Both the position numbers and the translations under genes were made by a program. 48,119 bases of DNA, from the NCBI GenBank assembly GCA_964655475.1, contig CAZZMO010000010.1:1-48119 (forward strand). The letters run 5' to 3'. Every line of letters starts with the position of its first letter. The first letter of the stretch is position 1. Of this stretch, positions 22,557-31,532 are shown in pieces. This stretch comes from VGMA01 sp964655475 (GTDB taxonomy: Bacteria > Chlamydiota > Chlamydiia > Chlamydiales > VGMA01). The notes under the pieces were generated by a model, which searched no databases, was not told where the DNA came from, and saw only the letters and a list, made by a program, of their open reading frames with translations.

Positions 22557-24647
22557 TTATTTCTTAGCGATTTCTTCTTGGAGTTTCTTAGGTACTGGTT
22601 CAAAGTGGCTTGGCTCCATCGTGTAATCGGCACGGCCAGATGAGAGGGAGCGGAGCTGTGTTGAGTAACCAAACATTTCTCCAAGGGGTACTTCAGCATC
22701 AACTTCAACGCTGTTCCCTTTAGTTTTTTGTGTCAAGATGCGTCCACGTCTCTTGTTCAAGTCACCAATCACGTCTCCAAGAGCTGTGTCAGGTGTGCGA
22801 ACGCTTGTTTTCATAATTGGTTCAAGGAGGATAGCGCCACATTTTCTAGCAGCTTCCTTAATCGCCATAGAACCGCAAATCTTGAAGGCCATCTCACTCG
22901 AATCCACCTCATGGTAAGATCCATATGTGATCGCTACTTTTACGTCTACAAGCGGGTAGCCTGCAATAGCACCAGTAGTGAGACCTTCTTGAATTCCTTT
23001 GATGACCGCAGGAATGTATTCTTTTGGAATCACACCACCAACAATCTTGCTGACTATTTCGTTACCCTTGCCGCGTTCGTTTGGCTCAATTTCGATAACG
23101 ACGTGCGCGTATTGACCGCGACCGCCAGACTGTTTGATGTATTTTGTTTCGTTTTTGCCTGGTTGTGTGATGGTTTCTTTGTAGGAAACTTCTGGCTTAC
23201 CTACGTTCGCTTCTACTTTAAATTCACGGATCATACGATCTCTAAGAATTTCAAGATGGAGCTCTCCCATACCAGAGATGAGGGTTTGTCCTGTCTCTTC
23301 GTTGGATGTCACGCGGAAAGTTGGATCTTCTTCAGAAAGAGCTGATAAAGCTTTCGAAAGTTGCTCACGATCTCCTTTAGACTTTGGCTCAATCGCCATC
23401 GAGATTACAGGCTCTGGGAATTCCATTTTTTCAAGGATCAATGGAGCGCTTTCATCACAAAGGGTATCACCAGTAGTTGCACCACGAAGACCGATGACAG
23501 CCAAGATGTCTCCAGTGAAGAAGGCGTCTTTATCTGTTCTTGTGTTCGCATGCATCTCAAGAAGGCGAGAAACTCGCTCTTTGGATCCTTTTGTCGTGTT
23601 CAACAGGGTGGCTCCTTTTAAGAGAGTTCCTGAGTAAATACGGCAGAATGTTAATCTTCCTACATATGGGTCAGTCATGACTTTAAATGCGAGGACAGAA
23701 AGCGGTGCGTCATCAGCTGGAGTGAGTTCAAGCAATGTTTCTCCATCTGCTTTCATCCCTTTGATGATTCCGCGATCGAGTGGGGATGGCATCCAACGGC
23801 ATACTGCATCTAGAAGAGGCTGTACACCTTTGTTTTTGAACGCTGTTCCGCAAAGAACCGGATTGATTTTGAGTTCGCATACACCCTTACGGATAATTGC
23901 GTGGATCTCATCTTCTGGAATGCTATCTGGATTTTCGAGAACTTTTACGAGGAAGTCTTCGTTGTTTTCGTCGATAGTCGCAAGTTCGTCGAGGAGCTCC
24001 GCTCTCATCTTTGCGCAAATTTCTTTCAGATCATCAGGAATTGGGCATACTTTATAGTCAGCGCCTAGATCTTCCGTCTCGAAAACAAATGCCTTCATTG
24101 AGACGAGGTCCACCATTCCGCGGAATTCCCCTTCTGCTCCGATTGGGCAGTGGAGGGCGATTGCGTTAGCGCCAAGCTTGTCTCTCATGTCTTTGACGCA
24201 GAAGAAGAAGTCAGCCCCTACGCGGTCCATTTTATTGATGAAGGCAACGCGTGGTACTCTATAACGATCGGCCTGTCTCCAGACAGTTTCAGATTGAGGT
24301 TGCACGCCGTCGACCGCGCTGAATACAGCTACGGCACCGTCGAGGACTCGAAGGGATCTTTCTACTTCAATTGTGAAGTCAACGTGTCCCGGAGTGTCGA
24401 TGATGTTAATTTTGCACTCTTTCCAGTAAACAGTGGTAGCAGCAGAGGTAATAGTAATTCCTCGCTCACGTTCTTGTTCCATCCAATCCATGGTTGCAGC
24501 ACCTTCGTGCACTTCTCCCATGCGGTGTAAACGTCCACTGTAGAAGAGAATCCGTTCTGTAACGGTGGTCTTTCCAGCATCGATGTGTGCCATGATGCCG
24601 ATATTGCGTACATTCTGTAATTTGTCTTTATCCGATCTTGTTGCCAT
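22557..24647 (-). CDS. fusA: Translation elongation factor G
   Basis: This 696-aa ribosomal translocase GTPase has G1 AHIDAGKTT, G3 DTPGHVDF and G4 NKMDR all intact, followed by domains II-V, including the domain IV block GGRGQYAHVVIEIEPNE. Length and motifs are normal for EF-G1. It sits 12 bases after rpsG and 15 bases before rpsJ, in the usual str operon arrangement but without tuf beside it, as in chlamydiae. Confidence 0.99.
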   Translation of the reverse strand: MATRSDKDKLQNVRNIGIMAHIDAGKTTVTERILFYSGRLHRMGEVHEGAATMDWMEQERERGITITSAATTVYWKECKINIIDTPGHVDFTIEVERSLRVLDGAVAVFSAVDGVQPQSETVWRQADRYRVPRVAFINKMDRVGADFFFCVKDMRDKLGANAIALHCPIGAEGEFRGMVDLVSMKAFVFETEDLGADYKVCPIPDDLKEICAKMRAELLDELATIDENNEDFLVKVLENPDSIPEDEIHAIIRKGVCELKINPVLCGTAFKNKGVQPLLDAVCRWMPSPLDRGIIKGMKADGETLLELTPADDAPLSVLAFKVMTDPYVGRLTFCRIYSGTLLKGATLLNTTKGSKERVSRLLEMHANTRTDKDAFFTGDILAVIGLRGATTGDTLCDESAPLILEKMEFPEPVISMAIEPKSKGDREQLSKALSALSEEDPTFRVTSNEETGQTLISGMGELHLEILRDRMIREFKVEANVGKPEVSYKETITQPGKNETKYIKQSGGRGQYAHVVIEIEPNERGKGNEIVSKIVGGVIPKEYIPAVIKGIQEGLTTGAIAGYPLVDVKVAITYGSYHEVDSSEMAFKICGSMAIKEAARKCGAILLEPIMKTSVRTPDTALGDVIGDLNKRRGRILTQKTKGNSVEVDAEVPLGEMFGYSTQLRSLSSGRADYTMEPSHFEPVPKKLQEEIAKK

Positions 24648-24659
24648 GTCCTTAGCCTT

Positions 24660-25133
24660 TTACCACCGATAATGGGCAAACGCTTTGTTCGCTTCTGCCA
24701 TGCGGTGAGTATCTTCTTTTTTCTTAATCGTTGCGCCTTGATTGTTATAACAATCTAGCAGTTCTTGTGTGAGAGCTTGAACCATAGAGCGTCCTGGCTT
24801 TCCCTTTGCATTGTCAATAATCCAACGCATAGCCATGGACAAACGACGGTTTGCAGGAATTTCAACAGGAACTTGGTAAGTAGCTCCACCGATACGGCGA
24901 GATTTTACTTCCAAAAGTGGTTTTGCGTTCTCTAACGCTTGTTCGAAAGCGTCGATAGGTCTTTCTGCTTCAGTTTTCTTTGAAAAATTTTCGATCGATG
25001 TGTAGACAATTCGTGCTGCCAAGGACTTTTTTCCGTGGAGCATGAGTTTTTTGATGAATCTAGCAACCGTTTGGCTGTTGTACACCGGATCTGGTTCAAT
25101 GACGCGCTCTTCAGCACGATGTCTTCTTGACAT
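24660..25133 (-). CDS. rpsG: 30S ribosomal protein S7
   Basis: This 157-aa primary 16S rRNA-binding protein of the 30S head has recognisable blocks: FIKKLMLHGKKSLAARIVY, GGATYQVPVEI, RRLSMAMRWIIDNAKGK and the C-terminal KKEDTHRMAEANKAFAHYRW. Length is standard. It lies 14 bases downstream of rpsL. Confidence 0.99.
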   Translation of the reverse strand: MSRRHRAEERVIEPDPVYNSQTVARFIKKLMLHGKKSLAARIVYTSIENFSKKTEAERPIDAFEQALENAKPLLEVKSRRIGGATYQVPVEIPANRRLSMAMRWIIDNAKGKPGRSMVQALTQELLDCYNNQGATIKKKEDTHRMAEANKAFAHYRW

Positions 25134-25147
25134 ACACTAATTTCCTC

Positions 25148-25522
25148 TTATTTAGTCGGTTTTTTCGCACCGTATTTCGATCTTCTCTGTTTGCGGTCTT
25201 TTACGCCAGTAGCATCTAGAGCTCCTCGAACGATGTGATATCGAACCCCTGGCAAGTCGCGCACTCTTCCGCCGCGGACGAGTACAATGCTGTGTTCCTG
25301 CAAGCTGTGGCCAATACCGCCGATGTAGCCTGTGACTTCAATTCCGTTTGAAAGGCGGATACGAGCCACTTTACGCAAAGCTGAGTTCGGCTTCTTAGGG
25401 GTCATAGTCTTTACTTGCAAGCAAACACCACGTCTCTGAGGACATCTTTTAAGAGCAGCAGACTTGTTTTTCTTCTGCTTGTAGGTTCGCGGTTTGTTGA
25501 TCAGTTGGTTAATCGTAGGCAT
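25148..25522 (-). CDS. rpsL: 30S ribosomal protein S12, with Arg at position 88
   Basis: This 124-aa decoding-centre protein keeps the conserved TPKKPNSALRK block with Lys43. The second decoding loop reads GGRVRDLPGVRYH, so position 88 (E. coli counting with Met) is Arg, encoded by CGC at 25259-25261, instead of the usual Lys. K88R is a classic streptomycin-resistance substitution. It is the first gene of the str-type unit; the divergent Tsp protease gene begins about 130 bases away, so both promoters lie between. Confidence 0.99.
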   Translation of the reverse strand: MPTINQLINKPRTYKQKKNKSAALKRCPQRRGVCLQVKTMTPKKPNSALRKVARIRLSNGIEVTGYIGGIGHSLQEHSIVLVRGGRVRDLPGVRYHIVRGALDATGVKDRKQRRSKYGAKKPTK

Positions 25523-25648
25523 AGGTTTCGCCTTTCTCCCTTCTACTCGAATTTAAAATATGCAGAAATATAGCCCAAATCCAGTTTTTCCTCTACAAAA
25601 TATTTCTCAATTAATCTTTTTGTGTATAGAGTGAGGTTTTCAGAAGGT

Positions 25649-27427
25649 ATGATGAGATTCAGAAACACCCTGTTTTCTATTTTTATTTTGTCTATTTTCT
25701 CTCTAGAGGGTGGGGAGCTTTATCTTCAGAATATCCGTCCAATTACTCAAGAAATTTTTAAACAACATATTGAATATAAAGATGTCACGCCTTTAATCAT
25801 GAAAAGAGCGATCAGGCTCTATGTTGCCCGCTTCGATCCGCATCAACAATACCTCACCTCCGATGAAATCCGCCCCTTCCTTATCCGATCGGATGAAGAA
25901 TGGGCCATGGCGGCTCAAAGATTCCGCTCAGAAGATTACTCTGACTTTAAGGCCCTTCAAGAAAAAATTGAATTTTCGATCCAAAAAGCGCGAAGCCAAA
26001 GAAAAGAGAGCAGTAAAGAAAAAGAGGAGTGGGTCCTCAACTATTTCATCAAGAAGGGGAATTTTGCCCCCACCGATGAGGAGAATCAAAAAGCCTCAGC
26101 CTTCTATGAAAGGATTAAGTTGAGAAGAGAGGAGATGTACACCTCCCTAAATGAAAAAGAATTTGCAGAACATGTTCTAAAAGCCGTTGTCGCAAGTCTC
26201 GATGCCCATAGCGCATATTACACAGCAGAAGAAGCTTCCGATATCCGTGCCAGCCTAAAGAAGCAATTTTATGGGGTAGGAATCATGGTGGGGGAAGATG
26301 CCGATGGCTATTTCATCACCGATATCGTTCCGAACGGGCCAGCTGCTACAACAGGTCTTTTACACGTTGGTGATCAGATTCTTACAATCGATGGAAAAGC
26401 GCTCGATCATATATCTCTTCGGGCTGTCATGAGAATGCTTCAAGGGGGAGAAGGGGTTCCTCTATCTCTCAAGGTCAAAAACCCAGAAGGAAAGATCCAA
26501 ACGGTTCATCTTGCTAGGGAAAAAATCTTAATGGATGATGAGAGGATCAAGGCGGAGGCAATCCCCTTTTCTAAAGGGAACATTGGCTACATTCAGATCG
26601 ATTCTTTTTATGATAATCGGGAAGGGATCACCGTCGAACGAGATCTGAGAGAGGCGATTTGCCGTCTATCAGCGACAGAGCCTCTTTATGGAATTGTACT
26701 CGATATGAGAAACAATCTGGGTGGCTTTCTTGATCAAGCAATTAAAGTAGCAGGCCTCTTCATTCAGCAAGGAGTTGTCGTGATCGCTAAGTATGCAGGA
26801 GATGAAATCCAGTACAGTAGAGATTACGACCCTTATGCCGTTTTTCAAGGGCCTGTCGTTGTCCTCACTTCGAAGACCTCTGCATCAGCTGCTGAAATCG
26901 TTGCCGGTACACTCCAAGATTACGGAGCTGCAGTTGTTGTTGGCGATGAAAGAACTTACGGAAAAGGTTCGATGCAAATGCAAACCATTACCGATGAATT
27001 TGCTCCCTATTTTTACAAGGTAACCGTCGGCAAATACTACACCATCTCAGGCAGGTCGACACAGATTGAAGGGGTGAAAGCGCAGATTCATGTGCCTACA
27101 CAATATGCTCCGTATAGTATAGGAGAAAAGTTTCTCCAGTTCCCTTTACAACATGACTCTTTAGTCGATGTTCAAGGTGCAAAAGGTAAGCTCAAACAGT
27201 TTTTCTCTCTCTATCAACAGAAGAAAAGCTCTCCATGGAACAAGATGGTTCCACTTCTCAATAAGAACAGTCAACTCCGCATCTCCAACAATGCTGACTA
27301 TCAGGCGTTTATAGATGTAGTAACGAATCACCCAGAGCTCTACGAGCCCTCACAAAAAAATCGGGAGCTCTCGAAAAGAGAATCGATTCAGATTGCCCAA
27401 GACATGGCATTATTGACTATTCATTGA
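25649..27427 (+). CDS. Tail-specific (S41/CtpA-type) protease, CT441 Tsp-like
   Basis: This protein of about 592 aa starts at ATG 25649 or 25652 after AGAAGG; the frame is open to 25622 but that is unlikely to be used. A signal peptide (MRFRNTLFSIFILSIFS) sends it to the periplasm. A PDZ domain at about 200-280 contains FYGVGIMV and DQILTIDGK. The S41 catalytic dyad is intact: Ser413 in SASAAEI and Lys439 in TYGKGSMQ. Tsp/CT441 stands beside rpsL in C. trachomatis too. The family degrades proteins by their C-termini; CT441 has been linked to cleavage of host factors such as p65, though this is debated. Confidence 0.93.
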   Translation: MMRFRNTLFSIFILSIFSLEGGELYLQNIRPITQEIFKQHIEYKDVTPLIMKRAIRLYVARFDPHQQYLTSDEIRPFLIRSDEEWAMAAQRFRSEDYSDFKALQEKIEFSIQKARSQRKESSKEKEEWVLNYFIKKGNFAPTDEENQKASAFYERIKLRREEMYTSLNEKEFAEHVLKAVVASLDAHSAYYTAEEASDIRASLKKQFYGVGIMVGEDADGYFITDIVPNGPAATTGLLHVGDQILTIDGKALDHISLRAVMRMLQGGEGVPLSLKVKNPEGKIQTVHLAREKILMDDERIKAEAIPFSKGNIGYIQIDSFYDNREGITVERDLREAICRLSATEPLYGIVLDMRNNLGGFLDQAIKVAGLFIQQGVVVIAKYAGDEIQYSRDYDPYAVFQGPVVVLTSKTSASAAEIVAGTLQDYGAAVVVGDERTYGKGSMQMQTITDEFAPYFYKVTVGKYYTISGRSTQIEGVKAQIHVPTQYAPYSIGEKFLQFPLQHDSLVDVQGAKGKLKQFFSLYQQKKSSPWNKMVPLLNKNSQLRISNNADYQAFIDVVTNHPELYEPSQKNRELSKRESIQIAQDMALLTIH

Positions 27428-27469
27428 ATGCATTTCGGTGTATATTCGTCTTCAAACTAGGTGTTCAAT

Positions 27470-28252
27470 ATGTTGAAGGGAAAAACGGTATTCATCACAG
27501 GAGCATCCAGTGGGATTGGAAAGGCTTCTGCAGAAAGATTTGCAGCTCTAGGAGCAAATCTTGTCATTACAGCAAGAAGACTCGATCGTTTAAAAGCGCT
27601 TGAAAGTACGTTGATGGATCGCTACGGGATTGCTTGCCGCTCTATTGAATTAGATGTGAGAAATTTCGATGAGGTTCAAAAGGCTTTTCAAGGGCTCGAT
27701 GTCGATGTGCTCCTCAATAATGCAGGTCTTGCGCTCTCTACGAACACTATGCAAACTGCAAACGTATCTGATTGGGAGACGATGATCGATACGAACCTGA
27801 AAGGGTTTCTCTATGTGATTAAAGCATCTCTTCCTCGGATGATTGAGAGAAATCAAGGACACATCATCAATCTAGGTTCAATCGCAGGGCGCAGCAGTTA
27901 TATGGGAGGCAATATCTATTGTGCAACCAAGCACGCTGTCCGCTCGATCAGTGAGTCGCTCAGGATCGATCTTTCAGGTACGGCTCTTCGGGTGAGTGAA
28001 ATCGCTCCCGGCGCTGTGGAGACAGAGTTTAGCGAAGTGCGCTGGAATGATAAGGAGAAGGCTCGTAAATTTTATCAAGATTTTGAACCCCTTGTGGCAG
28101 AAGACATTGCAGATGCGATCCTCTATGTAGCGACAAGGCCTTCTCATGTAAATATCTCAGAGCTCGTCGTTTATCCTCAAGCTCAGGCCTCTCCTACGAC
28201 CATTTGCCGCGGGGTAGATAAGGGTAAGGACCCCTTTGCTCTGCCAAAGTAA
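27470..28252 (+). CDS. Short-chain dehydrogenase/reductase
   Basis: This 260-aa classical SDR has the NAD(P) motif TGASSGIG at residues 10-17, NNAG at about 83-86, and the catalytic Ser137-Tyr150-Lys154 (YCATK). After the nucleotide motif come basic residues (ARRLDR) that favour NADP. It resembles YdfG-type 3-hydroxy-acid dehydrogenases, but the substrate is not certain. ATG 27470 is preferred over the upstream GTG 27461 because TAGGTG lies about 8 bases ahead. It is followed closely by the MarR-GNAT regulator. Confidence 0.9.
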   Translation: MLKGKTVFITGASSGIGKASAERFAALGANLVITARRLDRLKALESTLMDRYGIACRSIELDVRNFDEVQKAFQGLDVDVLLNNAGLALSTNTMQTANVSDWETMIDTNLKGFLYVIKASLPRMIERNQGHIINLGSIAGRSSYMGGNIYCATKHAVRSISESLRIDLSGTALRVSEIAPGAVETEFSEVRWNDKEKARKFYQDFEPLVAEDIADAILYVATRPSHVNISELVVYPQAQASPTTICRGVDKGKDPFALPK

Positions 28253-28280
28253 TTGCCTAAAAACTCTCCATAAGGTAAAA

Positions 28281-28299
28281 TAGTTGCATAATACAACTA
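28281..28299 (+). promoter_or_regulatory. Predicted MarR-type operator overlapping a -10 box
   Basis: The inverted repeat TAGTTG-CATAATA-CAACTA (6-bp arms, 7-base spacer) lies 11 bases ahead of ATG 28311. The spacer reads CATAAT, close to a sigma-70 -10 hexamer. A repressor binding here would block its own promoter, so autoregulation by the downstream MarR-GNAT protein is likely. Confidence 0.65.
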
Positions 28300-28310
28300 A
28301 TTGGGGCTGT

Positions 28311-29288
28311 ATGGAGGGAAAGATCAATGGATTGAGGCAAGATGCCCGTACGGTCGTCAGGGAGCTTGGCCTCTTAAATGATGCCTATTTTGAGATTGGG
28401 GTGACTTTAGCTGAAAGGCACCTCCTCATAGAGCTTTCTCTAGGGCCGATCACTGCTAAAGAGATTGCAGAGAGGCTCCTTCTAGATAAATCAACTGTGA
28501 GCCGTCTCATCGCTAGGGCAGAGAAAAAGGGGTATGTTTCTTCTACATTAGATACTCTTGATAAAAGGAAGCGGATCCTAAAGTTGACCTCAAAAGGGGA
28601 TCGAACATTACAGGCCTTCGAAAAGATCGCTTTCCAGCAGACTAAAGAGGCTCTAGAAACGCTTCTTCCTCCAGAAAGGGAAATAGTCCATCGAGGGGTG
28701 GCTCTTTACGCAGAAGGGCTCAAAAACGTAAGGAAGGGCATTTCCATTGACCACCCGATAGAAACCTTGAGTGAAATTAAAAAAGCCCTTTCTCCCTATC
28801 AAATTGAGCTCTATCAGAAAGGGGATGAAGAGGCTTTATATGAGATCTATCAAGAGACCATTCGAGAGGGCAATGCTTTCATTTGGGGCTCTTCAAAAGA
28901 AGAATTTCAGACCTACTTCTTACATCCTCAGGCGATCATCTATGTCCTTCGCGCCTCTACGGGAGAGGTTTTCGGAAGTTTTTACATCAAGCCCAATTTC
29001 CCCGGAAGAGCGTCTCACATTGCGAATGCTGGTTATATGGTGAAGGCTTCTCATCAAGGGAAAGGGCTCGGCAAATGGATGGTCAAAGCTTCTCTTCACC
29101 TCGCAAAAAAGCATCAATTTCGGGCGATGCAGTTCAACATCGTCCTCAGCTGCAACGATGCGGCGATGAATTTATATCGGCGCATCGGTTTTTCAATCAT
29201 CGGAACTCTGCCTGAGGCGGTCATGAATCAGGATGGGAGTTATCAAGATGCTTACATCCTTTATCGTTCATTAGGAGACCTTGTATGA
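28311..29288 (+). CDS. MarR-family regulator fused to a GNAT acetyltransferase
   Basis: This 325-aa two-domain protein has residues ~1-140 forming a MarR winged helix (LGPITAKEIAERLLLDKSTV recognition region, then the DKRKRILKLTSKG wing). Residues ~155-320 form a GNAT domain with the acetyl-CoA loop HQGKGLGKWM at about 248-257 and LYRRIGF near the end. Such fusions exist in many bacteria and usually regulate themselves while acetylating a small ligand. The start is ATG 28311 after GGGG; the frame is open from TTG 28284. The stop overlaps the CsaA-like start. Confidence 0.93.
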   Translation: MEGKINGLRQDARTVVRELGLLNDAYFEIGVTLAERHLLIELSLGPITAKEIAERLLLDKSTVSRLIARAEKKGYVSSTLDTLDKRKRILKLTSKGDRTLQAFEKIAFQQTKEALETLLPPEREIVHRGVALYAEGLKNVRKGISIDHPIETLSEIKKALSPYQIELYQKGDEEALYEIYQETIREGNAFIWGSSKEEFQTYFLHPQAIIYVLRASTGEVFGSFYIKPNFPGRASHIANAGYMVKASHQGKGLGKWMVKASLHLAKKHQFRAMQFNIVLSCNDAAMNLYRRIGFSIIGTLPEAVMNQDGSYQDAYILYRSLGDLV

Positions 29289-29641
29289 GTGAAGAAAAAG
29301 AGATCGTTTCAAAAGAAGAGACATTTGATAAACTCGACATCAGACTAGGGAAGGTCATTGCGATTGAAGAAGAGCCTTCAGCTCCAAAAAAAGCCTATAA
29401 AATCACCATCGACTTTGGTAAATTTGGGATTAAAACAAGTGTAGGAAGATTTACAAAGCACACGATTGAGGAAATGAAAGATCAACTCATCTTAGCGATT
29501 CTCAACTTCGCACCAAGGCAAATAGGGGAGACTCTTTCAGAGGTCCTCATCCTTGGAGTGCAGTACCCAAAAGCAGATAGCGGAGAGGCGACTTTTATCA
29601 CTCCAAAAGCGCATGCAAAAATCGGTGGAAAGGTTTTTTAG
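29285..29641 (+). CDS. CsaA-like tRNA-binding-domain protein
   Basis: This 118-aa OB-fold protein of the CsaA/EMAP-II tRNA-binding family has the family order FDKLDIRLGKVIAIEE, AYKITIDFGKFGIKTSVG, then LILAILNFAPRQIG and a C-terminal glycine-rich tail. Free-standing versions bind tRNA or act as export chaperones in Bacillus. The start overlaps the stop of the MarR-GNAT gene (TATGA) and the stop is immediately followed by the S9 peptidase ATG, so the three are one operon. Confidence 0.92.
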   Translation: MSEEKEIVSKEETFDKLDIRLGKVIAIEEEPSAPKKAYKITIDFGKFGIKTSVGRFTKHTIEEMKDQLILAILNFAPRQIGETLSEVLILGVQYPKADSGEATFITPKAHAKIGGKVF

Positions 29642-31438
29642 ATGATTTCTGTTTTCTTTGCTGCCGCTCTATCGATGGTCCCGTTAGAGGAGATTGCTCT
29701 CGTTCTTGCTGATCATGCACAGCCAAAATATTCACAAGATGAAGAGATGTTAGCATATTTGGCTCCCGATAAGAGAGGAGCTTACAATCTTCATGTCGAT
29801 GGAAAATGTTTGACTCATGAAAGAAGGACCATCAACACCTTTTTTTGGGAACCTGATGGGGAGCATCTTCTCTATCTTTACGATGCAAATGGGGATGAAA
29901 ATTATCATCTGTACCGAACTGATCTATATGGTTGTTCAGAGGATCTAACTCCTTATTTTGGGGTTCATGTCGAATTTTTAGGGATCAATTATCAGTATCC
30001 AGATGAAGCGCTCATCAGAATGAATGTGAGAGATTCTCGCTATCTTGATTGCTATCGGCTCAATTTAAAGACAGGTGAGCTCAAGGCCGTTCATCCTCAA
30101 ATGAATCATCTCGAGCAGGTAATGTCTCCAGATCTCCTCATCCCCCAGGTAGCGCTCGAGTTTTTGCCAAAAGGGGAGAAAAATTTAGTCGTTTATGAAA
30201 ATGAGGCCTGGCACTCTATTTGGAAGCTCGATCCAGATGATTGGTATGTTTCCATGGGGGGATTCTATCAAGGAAAGAGAAAAGTGATCCTCTTTTCATC
30301 TACTGGTATGACCACTCGGAGCCTTTTTGCAGTCGATATAAAAACGGGGGCTCGTGAGCTTTTATTTTCTCACCCGAAGCTCGATGCTCTTCGCGCTTAC
30401 TTTCATCCTGAAAATGGAAAACTCCAAGCAGTACTTGTGAGAGATGGTGCTCTCGAATGGCATTTTTTCGATCCTCAATTTCAAAAGGAGATTCAATCGA
30501 TCCAAGAAATTTTAGGGCGTGGCGAAATTCAACTCCTCTCAAGGCTTTCTAGGCAACGAAAATGGTTTGTATCACACCGGCAAGATGATATGCCAACAGC
30601 TTATTATCTATTTGATAAGGAAAGAGGAGATCTTGAACTCGTACTGCAGGAAGCGCCAGAGCTTCTTCAGTACGCATTTGGGAAGATGGAACCTTTCCAT
30701 TTTCGAGCTTCTGATGGGCAAATCATCCAGGGATATTTCCTCAGACCTCCAGAGGGAGAACCTCCCTATCCCACCCTCTTGCAGCCTCACGGAGGGCCCC
30801 ATGTAAGAGATGTATGGGGATTTTTTCCCCAAGCACAATACTGGGCAAGTCAAGGTTATGCGAGCTTGTTTATTAATTACCGAGGTTCTTTTGGGTTCGG
30901 CAAGAAATTTATGATGGCAGATTATGGAGAGTGGGGAAAGAGAGTATTTCAGGATCTCATCGATGGAAAACATTTTGGAGAGAAGCAAGGGCTTATTGAT
31001 CCTGAGAGAACCATTATCAAAGGGGGAAGTTATGGGGGGTATTTAGCTCTTCTCGGCATCACCCTTACTCCTAATGAATTTATCGGTGGGATTGCTGAGT
31101 TTCCCATCGTCGAACCCTCAACTTGGATGCCACAAGGATACGTCTCCTGGGGCTTTAACTATGATAAACTGTTTCGAGAGGCTGCCATTGGTGCTATCAG
31201 CCCTTTAAGCTATGCCTGTCAGATCGAAGTGCCCCTTCTCATGATGCACTCCACAAATGATTTTCGAGTCCGCCTGAATCAGAGTCAAAAGATGGCTGAA
31301 TCCCTAGAGTTTTATCAGATACCATTCACCTATCACGTTCTTCCAGGGGATGGGCATGGCTATCTCGATCCAAGTAACCGCCTCTTTTACTTTCAAGAGG
31401 TAGAAAAATTTCTTCGAAATGAGATGCCCCTTTTCTAA
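29642..31438 (+). CDS. S9-family (prolyl oligopeptidase-like) serine peptidase
   Basis: This 598-aa protein has an N-terminal beta-propeller (~30-350, WD-like blades such as EPDGEHLLYLYDANGDENYH) and a C-terminal alpha/beta hydrolase domain. The nucleophile motif GGSYGGYLA places Ser463; the acid is in STNDFRV and the His in DGHGYLD. It resembles acylaminoacyl or dipeptidyl peptidases. The first residues (MISVFFAAALSMVPLEE) are hydrophobic but short, so export is uncertain. It starts one base after the CsaA-like stop. Confidence 0.92.
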   Translation: MISVFFAAALSMVPLEEIALVLADHAQPKYSQDEEMLAYLAPDKRGAYNLHVDGKCLTHERRTINTFFWEPDGEHLLYLYDANGDENYHLYRTDLYGCSEDLTPYFGVHVEFLGINYQYPDEALIRMNVRDSRYLDCYRLNLKTGELKAVHPQMNHLEQVMSPDLLIPQVALEFLPKGEKNLVVYENEAWHSIWKLDPDDWYVSMGGFYQGKRKVILFSSTGMTTRSLFAVDIKTGARELLFSHPKLDALRAYFHPENGKLQAVLVRDGALEWHFFDPQFQKEIQSIQEILGRGEIQLLSRLSRQRKWFVSHRQDDMPTAYYLFDKERGDLELVLQEAPELLQYAFGKMEPFHFRASDGQIIQGYFLRPPEGEPPYPTLLQPHGGPHVRDVWGFFPQAQYWASQGYASLFINYRGSFGFGKKFMMADYGEWGKRVFQDLIDGKHFGEKQGLIDPERTIIKGGSYGGYLALLGITLTPNEFIGGIAEFPIVEPSTWMPQGYVSWGFNYDKLFREAAIGAISPLSYACQIEVPLLMMHSTNDFRVRLNQSQKMAESLEFYQIPFTYHVLPGDGHGYLDPSNRLFYFQEVEKFLRNEMPLF

Positions 31439-31491
31439 CTCTTCCACTGTCGGGAGTTTTGGCGTCTCTAGAAGCCAATTTTCGAGGCCAC

Positions 31492-31505
31492 TTGTGTATA
31501 CACAA
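31492..31505. repeat. Perfect 14-bp palindrome with TGTGTATACACA core
   Basis: TTGTGTATACACAA lies between the convergent S9 peptidase and MFS genes. The same 12-bp core recurs in a perfect 16-bp palindrome at 42205-42220. This suggests a protein-binding site, not a terminator: there is no T-run. Confidence 0.5.
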
Positions 31506-31532
31506 CGGTTCTCAACAAATTCTTAATTTTAC

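Noticed and set aside
22728..23345. 205-aa plus-strand ORF inside fusA
   Set aside because: It is antisense to a perfectly conserved EF-G gene; its translation is the shadow of fusA codon use, with no start signal.
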